This document shows, in pieces, positions 46,223 to 57,043 of a stretch of DNA of 64,000 bases. Location: positions 14,406,150-14,470,149 of the forward strand of contig CAMGYJ010000004.1 of the NCBI GenBank assembly GCA_946122785.1, given 5' to 3'. Position numbers and translations under genes: made by a program. The notes beneath the pieces were generated by a model. The model was not told the origin of the DNA and did not search any database. It saw only the letters and a program-made list of their open reading frames with translations. Numbering within the stretch: the first letter of the stretch is position 1; every line of letters starts with the position of its first letter. The stretch is from Linum tenue. Its lineage: Eukaryota; Streptophyta; Magnoliopsida; Malpighiales; Linaceae.

Positions 46223-47775
46223 TTAAGGAACAACCCATTTGCCGTTTAGCCAGTCCTGATGTGGCCTCAAATCAGCTTGATTGAACGTTGTCTTCTCATC
46301 ATACTCTATAAAGTTAACCTCGTAATTGGAGTTGATCAAGACCTTTGCAATCACGCCAACCCACCAGCCCTCGTTGCAGTAAGCATCTACTGCATCCCAC
46401 ACCTTGAATCCATCCACAACAATGATCTCCGGCGGACAAGGCCTTATGTTGCAAGCACGAATGACTTCTCTGAGAAACTCAGTATCATCATCATTCCTCA
46501 GGGACAAGTACTCAATAAGGTACTTGTCTTCACCCGAAGGTTCAATAATTGTTGCAGCAAACCAAGCACCTTTCAAACCGTCTTCGTCAGTTAGCACCTC
46601 GACTTGCATTCCTTGAGTGAACTTCATCTCTTCCTTGGAAAAGTTTGAGTTTAGCCACATCTGCATGTTTATGAAGCGATTCAACGAGGTTCAGACATTG
46701 TGAAAAAGAACAAATGCCATCTCTGATCACCCAATTCTCAGTTAAAAGGTAATTTGCAATAAATTTACCCCAAAACACTTCACATGGTAGGCCTAGTATT
46801 ATTGATTGATCAATTATCAATATCTACCCCAATGTTGACGTGAAGAACAAGAGCACATGTAAGAGACATTATCAAACTAATTCAAGCAAGTTGCAGCAAG
46901 TGGATTGGAAGTTGAAGACAAAATTGATAAGGCTATATCAATGCATGAGAACATGATTGGATTTGGTATTAACTCATGCATGTGTTGTGTTGTATCGTGG
47001 AAGAGAAGATGACGATGGAAGAGGGCTCACTTGCATTGAGTATATGGGGTAAATCTATTAGTTTCTTTCTTCTTCAATTGTGTATTATATATGTATGCAT
47101 GGGGTGTGTCATAGTGCAATGGGGAAGAGACATAAAAGAAAGAAAGAAGTCTCTGTATCTCTGTGTTTGTAAGCAACAAGAGCCAAAAATTCCGCTAATA
47201 CCCAACATTCTCTACTTTCCTCAACCTAACTAGATCGAGATTCAAAATTCCCTAAAATTGTTACACCAAGCAACGAAGCAGGAAAAGTCATAAAATCGAA
47301 TTAGCTCACCTCTTTCTCCCGCTGAACCTGTTCGAATCGCGGCTCCCACTTCCCTTGAACCCACTGAACAGGCAACCTCAAATCTTTCTCTTCCAACACA
47401 ATCTGCTCGTCAAAGCCTCTGAGGAACACCGCGAATTTCCCGCCGGAGTGCTTCCGCAATAATAGCCCCTTCCCACCAGCCGTCGCTGTAGAAGGCCTCC
47501 ACTTCGTCTTCGAACTTGAACTGGACCTTCTTCTCAGGAGGCGGCGGCGGCGGACACAATTGAACCCAATCGAGGGTTTCTTGCAGCAGCTTCTCCCCAG
47601 ATTCGTCCGCGTAGAGCTGGTCGTACTCGACTACGTAACGATTGGTGTTCTTCGCCTCGCGGCGGACGACGGTGCCGGCGTACCAGGAGCCGCGGAACCC
47701 TACATCGCGGGGGCGGATCTCGACCCGGTCGCCCGGATTGAATTGGGCGACCCACGAAGAAGATGGGTTCGACAT
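46223..47775 (-). pseudogene. Agenet (Tudor-like) domain gene, DUF724-like, one frameshift
   Basis: Two exons on the minus strand: 47775-47310 (start MSNPSSSWVAQFNPGDRVEI) and 46660-46223, with GT-AG intron 47309-46661. Exon 1 encodes two Agenet-type units (GSWYAGTVVRR and FYSDGWWEGAIIA). Exon 2 encodes two more (KGAWFAATIIEPSGEDKYL and CNEGWWVGVIAKVLINSNYE), with a typical IRPCPPE linker. Agenet proteins bind modified chromatin or RNA-related partners. One extra base at about 47454 (GCGGAAG on the minus strand) throws exon 1 out of frame. Without it the gene would encode 300 residues in correct phase. It could be a young pseudogene or a sequencing error. A 5' tandem GA repeat lies at 47993-48016. 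Confidence 0.8.
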
Positions 47776-48181
47776 CGAGGGTTTCTTGCAGAATTGCAGG
47801 TGAAGAACGGATGGAAGCGGGGTGATTTTTTTTTTTGGTAGAAAAAGCTGGGTGATTTTGAGAAAGGGAATGGGAAAAGACTGTTTGTTTTTACCCCAAA
47901 GAGAAAGGGAATGGAGGGAATGGGAAAAGACTGTTCTGCGGTTTCTCAAAAAAAAAAACTGTTCAGGGTTCAGGGTTCCGTGTAATCAATCAGAGAGAGA
48001 GAGAGAGAGAGAGAGGCGATGGCGGTTCCGTGTTAAAGAAAAGTTGAAGAGCAGTAGGAGTCAGGAAAGCAACTGCAGCGTTTGTGTAGGTCGGCGTTGG
48101 CTTCATTAGGGTTGCTTGTTTGTGTAGGTCGGCGTTGGCTTCAATAATAGTAGTACTATTATTTTCTTTTATTAGTAGATT
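47776..48181. other. Upstream region of the Agenet gene
   Basis: Contains a (GA)n microsatellite at 47993-48016 and a short repeated phrase (GTGTAGGTCGGCGTTGGCTTC at 48084 and 48124). No gene. Confidence 0.5.
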
Positions 48182-48455
48182 GTGTATTATCATGTCACTC
48201 CAAAGAAACATGGTCCATTTTAATGAGCCAAGCCGAACTCATTCTCGGCTCTTTTATGAACGAGCTAATACGATCTGAACACGACACAACTCATTTATTG
48301 AGTTTGGGCTCATAATTTCGAACAAAATTCTGGCTCGAGCTAGCAAACAACTCATTTCATCCTAATTAGTCATTACTAAGGGGTCGTTTGCTTGGTGGAG
48401 TTGGATAACAACAAGAAGTACACTCTAGAGGTAAAAAGGCAAACATGATTTTATT
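48182..48455 (+). repeat. Left arm of a foldback pair
   Basis: Inverted relative to 52145-52419 with few differences by eye. Runs from GTGTATTATCATGTCACTCC to AACATGATTTTATTAGGG and carries the MITE-like GGGGTCGTTTGCTTGG near its inner end. Confidence 0.85.
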
Positions 48456-48908
48456 AGGGTTTAGGGTTCAGAGTTTAGGGTTTAGAGTTCAGGGTCCAGG
48501 GTTCAGAGGGTTTAGGGTTCAACATTCAGGGTCTAGGGTCCAGGGGTTAGGGGTTAGGGTTTAGGGTTTAGGGTTCAGGTCTAGGGTTTAGGGTTTAGGG
48601 TTTAGGGTTCAGGGTTCAGGGTTTTAGAGTTTAGGGTTTAGGGTTTAGGGTTCAGGGTTTAGGGTTCAGGGTTCAGGGTTTAGGGTCTACGGTTCAGGGT
48701 TTAGGGTTCAGGGTTTAGGGTTTAGGGTTTTAGAGTTTAGGGTTCAGGGTCTAGGGTCTAGGGTTTAGGGGTTCAGGGTTCAGGGTTTAGGGTCTACGGT
48801 TCAGGGTTTAGGGTTTAGGGTGTAGGGTTTCAGGGTTTAGGGTTCAGGGTTCAGGGTTCATGGTTAAGGGTTTAGGGTTTTAGGTTTTTAGGGTCTAGGG
48901 TTTATGGT
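48452..48908 (+). repeat. Degenerate telomere-like array (TTTAGGG/TTCAGGG)
   Basis: About 455 bp of imperfect heptamers, mainly TTTAGGG and TTCAGGG, with occasional insertions. The plant telomere unit is TTTAGGG. This is interstitial, adjoining the foldback arm. A short inverted counterpart lies at 52049-52147. Confidence 0.9.
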
Positions 48909-48955
48909 TTTTGCTTGTAAGTATGTCCTTCGCGTAGTACATTAGTAGGTACGTG

Positions 48956-49063
48956 AAGGTTTGCCGGTTACTTTTGGCTATCGATGTCAATTGAAAAGTA
49001 AACAGAAATTAATAAACCGGAAAATTGACAAGTAGATGGTGTATTATCATGTCACTCTAAAGA
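48956..49063 (+). repeat. Foldback arm segment B plus start of arm A
   Basis: GTTTGCCGGTTACTTTTGGC to AACCGGAAAATTGACAAGTA is inverted at 52421-52500. It is followed by the first 28 bases of the arm at 48182. The order of arm pieces differs between left and right sides, so rearrangement has occurred. Confidence 0.7.
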
Positions 49064-49474
49064 AATTAGCCAACCTGAAATTTTTGTCATTGGATTGTGT
49101 ATTTGGATGTATCGTATAGGCAGTCGTATTTGGAGATTGCCTGTTGGTTTAAACCGAAGATGAAACCTTTGAATAACAGGTATGTACATTTGTGGCCAAA
49201 AGCAGCAACCATTGGGCCAGAAGGCCCAAATCAGCCTTCCGGCCTGTCTTTTTAGGCCGCATTCAATTTACTTAAGCCCTGATCTTGCCTCCCTCGACAA
49301 CACAGACCTCGTTCCGGATCTTCGCTGGCATCGGCGGTAAAAACTGCCCCTTTCGACCACGGTGAAAACCCTAGCGCCAAGGTATGTCACTATCTGGTCC
49401 TAAGCACGCCACTCAGTAGAAAACATCATATTCCTCTAATAAAGATTACTACGATCGCAGCGGACCAACGAACT
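49064..49474 (+). other. 5' region of the RPA-like gene
   Basis: No coding sequence. From about 49260 the GC content rises. CCAAGGTATGTC at 49377-49388 could be the donor of a 5'-UTR intron. Confidence 0.45.
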
Positions 49475-51398
49475 ATGGCAGTTTTCCGCCGAGACAACCC
49501 AGTCGCCTCGCTGGATTACGAGGACCCCACCGATCCCCAAGGTTCGATGTTTTGGTTTCTGTAGGTCTAAATTGGTACTGGATTCGATTGATTCGCAAAA
49601 CCTTACTGGTGACTCCACTTAGTGTGTTTCTTGTCTCTATTGTAGACCCCATTTGTGCTTCGATGACGTTTCGAGGTTTGCGGTTGGGAACCAACAACCG
49701 TACTGTGATAGCTCGGCTTCTAAAGACGTGGACAGAAGTCATTGACGGAGAGGTTTGGAAAACGCCAGCATTGCGCATGCTCTGGATGGACAAAAAGGTT
49801 TGTTTACGATTTCCCAGCAAAAAAAACACCAGCTGCTTATGCTTATCTAAACATTCTTTTACACCTGCTAATCCCGCAGAAACGAGTTATTGAAGCTCTG
49901 GCATATGAAAAGGACATTGATGACGTGATGGCGAGGATCAAAGTTGGTCGTCTGTATCGCCTAAGCATTATCGTTACAATCCCCTCGAGTAAGAACAAAC
50001 GCATTGTCCCAGGAGAACTGCGGCTGCTCATGAACTCTAAGCAACTGATTGACAACATCGAAGAAGACCAGAACAATCCTAAGTTTCCCCTCGACTCATT
50101 CATGAACTCTCATTTCTCAATGGTCCCTGCAAAGTTTGAAAGTTTCCACTGCCACGCAGGTAAAGCAATGTACATCACTTTCACGACCAACACACACTAA
50201 AAATCCCATAACATCTATGCAATTACAGATGTCACAGGCTGCGTACGGCGAATCACAGTACCAACTGCCCTCCAAGATGGCATGCTTGATTTCCATCTGG
50301 TTATTGAAGACTACAGGTATACTAACCTATGTACCTTAGCTCGTTAAAACTTTCGACAGCGAATAATTTATATTTTGTTTGCATTTGCAAAACAGCGGGA
50401 ACAAGGCTGTTGTGAAGTACTGTGGCTACGATGTCGCTGGTTACCTCCAACAAGCAGCAGATGTAGAGTCGCACCTCCCGCTGATAACCACAGTTACATC
50501 GGTAGTCTCCGTGCCCGATGCATGCAACAATGATGGTATATATGAGCTGGAATCGACACAAGCCAGTCGTCTGATTATCAGTTCATACAATGAGACCACT
50601 GAAAGAGTCATGAACTGGTATTGATTTCCTAACAATCTCTAACACAATTTGTTCACTTCAAATATGCTTTCATTGCAACAACTTAGCCTAACATAGACAT
50701 CTATTTGCAAAACTCAGGTTTCTGCCATGCCGCAAACCGATCAAGTACATAATCTATGGAACAGCTGAAAGGATGGGATACTTACGCTACCCTCGCCCCC
50801 CAAAAAGAACACTTGCTCAGATAAAAGAAGACTTGAGTTCAATACCACAAAATCGTGAGGTATATTATGATGCTTTGAAAAATCCCAACATTCAAATATG
50901 TTTCACTTGCTATTGCCGTGCACTCTAACCTGGCAAAAACAATTTTTATATTTCAGACCCTCTACCGAACCATAATCAAGTTCACTCATGTCCTATGCCA
51001 AATAGATGCTTGCAGAACCACTCGGGAAACGCCAAGGTGAGATTAAATATTTAAATTGACCGGTTTGCACTTTTGGCAAGGAACGCTTGCATTATTCTCA
51101 ACAAACCTAACGAGCTTCTATTATGACCAGACTACATTACCACATCAAGGCAAGGTGCAAATCTGAATCATCCGCGGCCGATGTTGTACTGAACCACGAG
51201 GCAGCTCTGTCAATACTCTGCATGATGCCGGCAAAGTATCTCAAACTGAACGAAGATGAAATAAAAGACATCATCAAGAAAAACTGCAAAAAGACCTTCG
51301 CAGCAGAACTGTACATTGCATGGCCAAACCCAGGTCAGAGCACCGTGCCGCACATCAGGGTTGCCACACTTTGGGATCCTTGTGCTTTCGACGATTGA
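49475..51398 (+). CDS. RPA70-like OB-fold (DUF223-type) single-strand DNA-binding protein, 8 exons
   Basis: Exons: 49475-49541, 49646-49797, 49880-50159, 50229-50316, 50396-50617, 50718-50859, 50957-51036 and 51131-51398, all with GT-AG introns. The exons sum to 1299 bases, an uninterrupted 432-codon frame plus stop. Residues 25-110 form a DUF223-like OB-fold (NNRTVIARLLKTWTE, LRMLWMDKK, GRLYRLSIIVTIPS). A second OB-fold follows from about 155 (HADVTGCVRRITVP, LDFHLVIEDYSGNKAVVKYC). The C-terminal part is less clear. RPA-like proteins bind single-stranded DNA; plant Helitrons often carry such genes, and a Helitron-like 3' hairpin lies 450 bp downstream. Host-derived capture is the alternative. 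Confidence 0.82.
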
Positions 51399-51729
51399 AC
51401 ATCAACTTCGACCAGCTACATTTTGAATCAGGAAAACTGCTACTGATTGACCGCCTTTTGCTGTTTCTACCTAAGCCCTGACATAATTGACAACACTTTT
51501 GGTCTAGCCTTTTGTCATTTAACAACTACCACCTGGCTTAATTAGGTAGTTCATTCAAACTGTGAATCTATTGTGAATGCTTAGGACACATTTTGGGAAA
51601 TACTTTTGCATATGTACCTATATTCAGTGTTTTTTTTTTTAGGGAAGTACCTATATTCAGTGTTAGACAATATTGATATGCAGATGTCCTTAATGAAATA
51701 AGTTGCAAGGGGAATAACTTAAAACCAAA
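51399..51729 (+). other. 3' flank of the RPA-like gene
   Basis: AT-rich. Contains a 15-base direct repeat (TACCTATATTCAGTG at 51616 and 51648). No gene. Confidence 0.4.
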
Positions 51730-51850
51730 AATGAAATGCTGCTGATGGGTTTCGAACCCAAGCCAAAAATTAGGCTTCCAAACTGCCATCCGCTGGACTG
51801 CAATCAACATTCTTTGTTCAATTGTGTAAGCTTATTAATATGAATCATCC
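51730..51850 (-). repeat. tRNA-like sequence, copy 1
   Basis: On the minus strand TTGCAGTCCAGCGGATGGCA resembles an A box region and GGGTTCGAAACCC is a perfect B-box hairpin. Copy 2 at 51900-52020 shares most of it in the same orientation. Confidence 0.55.
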
Positions 51851-51881
51851 TGCAGCGAAGCGCGGGCTTATTCCCAATAGT
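51849..51881 (+). other. Helitron-like 3' terminal hairpin
   Basis: CCTGCAGCGAAGCGCGGG forms a GC-rich hairpin (CCTGC/GCGGG with inner GC-GAA-GC). It is followed 14 bases later by AATAGT, close to the CTAGT end usual for plant Helitrons. The terminal tetranucleotide is not the canonical CTRR, so the call is tentative. No helicase gene is present nearby. Confidence 0.4.
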
Positions 51882-51899
51882 AATAAATTGGCATTGCAA

Positions 51900-52020
51900 A
51901 CTGAAATGCTTCTGATGGGTGTCGAACCCAAGACATAAAATGGCATTGCAAACTTCCATCCGCTGGACTACAATCAAAATTCTTTGTTCAATTGTGTACG
52001 CTTATTAATATGAATCACGC
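51900..52020 (-). repeat. tRNA-like sequence, copy 2
   Basis: A direct repeat of copy 1 at about 170 bp spacing. The B box is GGGTTCGACACCC; the shared tail is TTCTTTGTTCAATTGTGTA on the plus strand. It lacks the GC hairpin that follows copy 1. Confidence 0.55.
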
Positions 52021-52048
52021 AAACAATTTGCTTGCCACTTAACCAACA

Positions 52049-52147
52049 AAACCCTGAACCCTGAACCTGAACCCTGAACCCTGAACCCTAAACCCTAGAC
52101 CCTGAACCTTGAACTCTAAACCCTAAACTCTGAACCCAAAACCCTAA
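52049..52147 (-). repeat. Telomere-like array, right side (CCCTAAA/CCCTGAA)
   Basis: About 100 bp of degenerate heptamers in inverse orientation to the array at 48452-48908, adjoining the right foldback arm in the mirror position. Confidence 0.88.
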
Positions 52148-52500
52148 TAAAATCATGTTTGCCTTTTTACCTCTAGAGTGAACTTCTTGTTGTTATCCAA
52201 CTCCACCAAGCAAACGACCCCTTAGTAATGACTAATTAGGATGAAATGAGTTGTTTGCTAGCTCGAGCCAGAATTTTGATCGAAATTATGAGCCCAAACT
52301 CAATAAATGAGTTGTGTCGTGTTCGGATCGTATTAGCTCGTTCATAAAAGAGCCGAGAATGAGTTCGGCTTGGCTCATTAAAATGGACCATGTTTCTTTG
52401 GAGTGACATGATAATACACCATCAACTTGCCAATTTTCCGGTTTATTAATTTCTGTTTACTTTTCACTTGACTTCAATAGCCAAAAGTAACCGGCAAACG
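52145..52500 (-). repeat. Right arm of the foldback pair (A plus B segments)
   Basis: 52145-52419 mirrors 48182-48455; 52421-52500 mirrors 48956-49041. The phrase GCAAACGACCCCTTAGTAAT occurs twice (at about 52211 and 52495), at the inner and outer boundaries of the arm. Confidence 0.85.
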
Positions 52501-53504
52501 ACCCCTTAGTAATGACTAATTAGCGTGAATCTTAGAGCCATTTTGTAATAGTTTCATTCTCTCCTTTCCCATTTTAATTTCTAATCGTATGAAAAAGGAA
52601 AAACAAATTTGAAAAGTGCCAGAGGGAACATTTGGAGCCTCTTTTTTAATTTTTCCGTAAAATTTCCCTCTCTCAACGATTTTAGTTTTCCACCCTATGA
52701 AAAAAATAAAAATATTGCCAACCCAACTTTACCTTTCTGACTTCCTTCTCTTCATTTCGTTCTTTCACCTTGCTTGTTCGTCAACCCGCCGGAGTGGAAC
52801 CAAACCCTTCCCACAATCGTCACTTCGTTCCTTCTCCTTCTCATAATCATATATTGTAATCTCAGCCAAAGGTCGGGTTGTCGATTTTAGTTTTGGGTTC
52901 TCTTCCCATCGACAGCGGCGCTGCTGCATGCGAGTCCTCAATTGTTCATCGATGAGGATTGTAATCAGATCCAATGAATCAAGCGGTCCATTCAATTTTT
53001 TTCGTCTCTGCTCTTGATTTGATTGTAGGCTCGATAATTTTTGTTTCTGACCTCAATTAATTTCCATTGGCAAGCTGTTCGGATTGTAATCAAAGCGTTC
53101 AGAGTGGTTTGAGACCTGTGGCTGTGGTTGTTGCTCGGTTTTGCTCTGTGCTCGGTTTTTGACCTCAGGTTCGTTCTTCTGCTTAGTGCTTAGTGTTTAG
53201 TTCCAAGCTAGATATTTTTCAATACAGAGTGTTTTTCAACTAGAACACAAAAATAATCTGGACCAGCAAAAGTAGAGGCATACATTGTTGATTGGAAAAG
53301 AAGTTTAATGAACCTAAAACATGAACAACCAGGACCAGAAAGTATGAAAATACCCAACCAAACATCATAACGTCCTCGAATCAAAGAACCTAACTCGTCC
53401 ATAGAGTATCAAACAAATGGCCAGATTCGAAATGTGTCTCCGGTTATTAGAATCCATGCCAATCTTTTCAACTAGCCTTCTTGCTGCTCCTCAGGCGTTC
53501 CCTT
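52501..53504. other. No gene recognised
   Basis: AT-rich. The small ORFs (52765-52995, 53208-53402) are not assignable. It may hold 3' sequence of the transposase gene. Confidence 0.4.
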
Positions 53505-56384
53505 CTAGTACATGGCTTCTTCTGCAACATTGAATATATAAAGTTTAGTTCCAACGAAAATAATTGTTTCCCAAAAGTATTCTAGACATGCACAATGAAC
53601 TTCTAATATTACAGTTGGTGGATCAGGGATGTCGGTTGTATCAACATCCTCTTCAGTATCCTCCTCTGATAACTCTGGACAAGTTCTGGCATTATGAGTA
53701 TCCTTCCCACATTTACTGCAATGTTTTGGTTTTCTGCCAATGTGTGGTGCTTGCTGGTCAGCTCCGTTGTTGGCGACGTTTTCACTATTTGGTTCTTCAT
53801 TAGTTTCAGTATCAGTAGGTTCTGGTATTGTAGGCCTCACATAATCAGGAGGCTTCTTACAAGTGCTTTTTTTATGACCCAATACGCCACATCTGCTACA
53901 CATTCGTTGCTCCCCTTTCTTCCTTTTGTTTTCTTGTCCACCCGAACCTTTGTATTTCACAGGATGTGGATCCAAAAGTTTCTCTTTTGCCTTTGGTCTA
54001 TTGATATCTGGGATCTCAGTATCACCTTCGTTCATCATGTCTAGCGATTCACATATGGATGCAATTCCTGTACGAGCAAGGTTGAAGCTTTCGCTTGATT
54101 TTGCCCCTTTTAACCATAACTGGGAGCTGCTTTGTTGAAGAAGCCCATATCTGAAAACCACATTCAATATTATCCTGTTAAAACGTCACGAAAAATTGAA
54201 AGCTTATGTTCTAAAACGGGTCAACGCCCTCTGGTACCACCTTAGTATTTAATAAACACATCTGAACTGCTTTCTTAAACACAGTAACACACAATTTCCA
54301 GCTTTATACAGTAACTACAAACCTGAATGTGAATAGTCTAGCCTCGTCCATATTGTGTGGTTGTTGTAAGCTATCAAGTGTCTTCGGCTTCTTTGACCAC
54401 CTTAACTTTACCAACCGTTCTGGAAGTTCCAGCATACCCTCTTCTTTCAGTAGATGAACCATATGAGCGCATGGTATTCCCATATAGTGGTAATAGTTAC
54501 AACTACACTCCATAGCGAAGGGCTCAATTGTGTATGTGACCTGAAAAACCTTTTGTTTACCTGACATTGTCACTCTGTAAATGCGTTGGTTTTCCGATAT
54601 CTCTGAATCCATCCTTACACAAGCTCCCGACTTTTCAACCTCATCTCTGAATTTGAAAAAGGCTTCTTTTGTGAATAATTTAGACGCACTCTTCTGAAGT
54701 GAGACTAATATATTAGACGTTATTGTCCGTTCACGATGGATGGACTCAAAATCAGCTTGTTGCTCCATCTCCCTCATATCCCTAGCCCAACGATCAAAAT
54801 GAATAAAAAACTCAAGTAGATTATGATTGTTTTCGATATACTTGGTAAGCTGAGAGTTGATTCCTTCACATCTAGACGTTGTTGACAAGCCTGCAAAGAA
54901 CTTTGAGCGCAAGTATGTATACCCCCATTCAGTTCTTTGGTCAAATAGATGTGAAACCCAATTGTTATGCTGCTGTGAGCACTCATCGACCATTGTTTTC
55001 CACTTCTCTTCAAATACTGAAGGTTCCCAATCAGCTGACACGAAATGTTTCCATTGTGGCAAGAAGTTAGGATTGTCCCTCACTTTTCTGGCAATAGTTT
55101 TGTCTATGTGCCAAGCACATAAACGATGTGTCGCATCGGGGAATACTTGCTGAATTGCATTGCGCATGGCTTTATCTCCATCTGTAACGACAGTTTTAGG
55201 ATCTACACCGCCCAACCTTCTCCTCAAGGCATCTAGAACCCATACATAGTTTTCTTCTTTCTCATTTGCCAAAAATGAACATCCAAATATGCAACTGTTG
55301 AAGTGGTGGTTCACACCTAAAAAATAAACAGGTTATTAAAATTACTTCACTAATAAGACAAGAATTACACTGTACCCATAACGCATGGAAGTGATATTGC
55401 ATTAAGTTTCAATGAATAAATTCTTTATACTTTATAGGAATGAAAATATAAGTTACTATGAACCGAAAATAAAAGAATTAGTACCTGAAAAAATGACTAG
55501 AGGCATATTGTAGACGTTCTTTTTGTAAGTCGCATCGAAAGCCAATAATTCTCCAAAGCATGCATAATCAGCCACTGAAATACTATCTGCCTAGAACAAG
55601 TTAACAAGCCTGTCTTCATCGTCTTTTTTTAGCTCAATTACGAACTGTTCATCCGCACTTAGTTTCGCCTGTAGGTAAGCTAGTGCTGTCGCAGCATCAC
55701 CATCACTAATCTGTTCCTTCCGATCTTTGTCCACGTAATTATACGCATCTTTCCTCGTGAACCCCATCTTGCTATAGCCTCCTGCCTCTGCAACCGCTAG
55801 TGAAACAATCTGTGATGTTTTCATTCCTGCTGCTCTCCGGAAATTGATTGCTGCTTTAACTGCATCATTCAACTGTCGATTCCCTTTCATGTAGTGTCGG
55901 TATATTTTTGGAACCGTTACGTGAGAGTGCACGTTATGAAAGGTATCCACAAACCACTTCCCATCTGACTTGTCTAGTCGTACACGAATCCTAGCTTTGC
56001 AGTCAAATCTCGTCTCTCCTTTTGGTTCCCTCTTTCGTCACCCTTTCGGTCGCGCTTTGTTCCTTGACCAGAACATACAAACCGACGCCATATCATGACC
56101 TTGTCTTTATCTCGGCCAATATCTTCTTTCCTGACGTCAAAGCCGGTGACCAGCCCATAGTTCCTCCAAAAATCATAGGCTTCTTCAGTGTTAGCGAATC
56201 TTAGCTTCTCGATATCTTCTTGCTGTAGAAGTAAGAGATCGGCAAGATCATCATCTTCTACCTCTGAACTTTGGTGAACGTTGTGAATAGTTGAACCGTT
56301 ACTGTTGTTAATATCTTCATTGTTTTCCACTTCGACGATTTCATCGTCTTCCATGATCGTCGCGCTTGTGATTGTCCAAGCCAA
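53505..56384 (-). pseudogene. FAR1/FRS-type Mutator transposase with zinc-knuckle tail, disrupted
   Basis: Minus-strand gene, start at 56384. An acidic N-terminus leads to a FAR1 DNA-binding domain (YDFWRNYGLVTGFDVRKED, WRRFVCSGQG, then DCKARIRVRLDK and FHNVHSH). Next comes the MULE transposase core: FGELLAFDATYKKNV with the first Asp, GVDPKTVVTDGDKAM with the second, LSTTSRCEGINSQL with the Glu, and a SWIM finger (CSCNYYHYMGIPCAH). After intron 54321 to about 54168 a tail carries two CCHC-like knuckles (CSRCGVLGHKKSTC, CSKCGKDTHNARTC). An intron lies at 55317-55484. Two lesions: a frameshift at about 56025-56050 inside the FAR1 domain, and TAG at 55591-55593 where Trp would fit. It is head-to-head with the ULP-like gene, 660 bp apart. 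Confidence 0.88.
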
Positions 56385-57043
56385 CTAACCCTAACTAGCC
56401 AAAGTAGTACTAAGGAACTAGCCTCTCCGCTGGCGCTTCACTATGAAAAACCTAACGGATGTTGTATATAAGCTGTGAAATTAAATCCTTGTTTTTAACA
56501 GAACAATTTGGGTCCAAACATCCATGGGCTGGACTGAATTCGTTTGGCCTATTTAAATAAAACTAGTGGGCCTAAATAACCTCCTTGGTTCGCATAACCA
56601 AGCCTGCCGCGGGAAGCCTAGATCACTCTTAATTTATTGGTTGAAAATGGGCCAAACGTGAATTCATAAACTGGCGGAGCCACAACCAACCAAGGAGGTT
56701 AAATTGGCATCGTCTTCTTCCCTTCTTCCATCTGCTTTCGTGGTCATGTCTTTTCGAACCTTAAAACCCTAAAATGAAGCCCCTAATCGGTTTAATGAGG
56801 TGGATAAATATAGAAGTTCACACGTAACTAGTTAATTCCTTATTAAGTTCATTTAATGAGGTGGATAAATATAGAAGTTCCCACATATTAAAAAACTCTA
56901 ATTGATATCTCACGGGTTTTCCTAATAGACGAGGTTAAACACCCCTCTGGCGCATCTATTAATATGGCCAAACATCTTGCCCAAAACTCATTCAACTAAA
57001 AGTAGCGCAGAGGCCCTTTGGTCAACATTGTGTCTGTAACATT
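56385..57043. promoter_or_regulatory. Shared intergenic region between divergent transposase and ULP-like genes
   Basis: About 660 bp containing a direct repeat of TTTAATGAGGTGGATAAATA (at about 56791 and 56852). No ORF. It would hold the promoters of both genes; no exact element is claimed. Confidence 0.5.

Noticed and set aside
49475..51398. POT1 telomere-protection gene
   Set aside because: Layout (DUF223-like OB-fold, then a second RPA-like OB-fold) fits RPA1-like proteins better; I see no POT1-specific motif, and the telomere-like arrays are not evidence of function.
48452..52147. Telomere end of a chromosome
   Set aside because: The heptamers are degenerate, the two arrays are inverted and short, and ordinary DNA lies on both sides; these are interstitial arrays within repeat arms.
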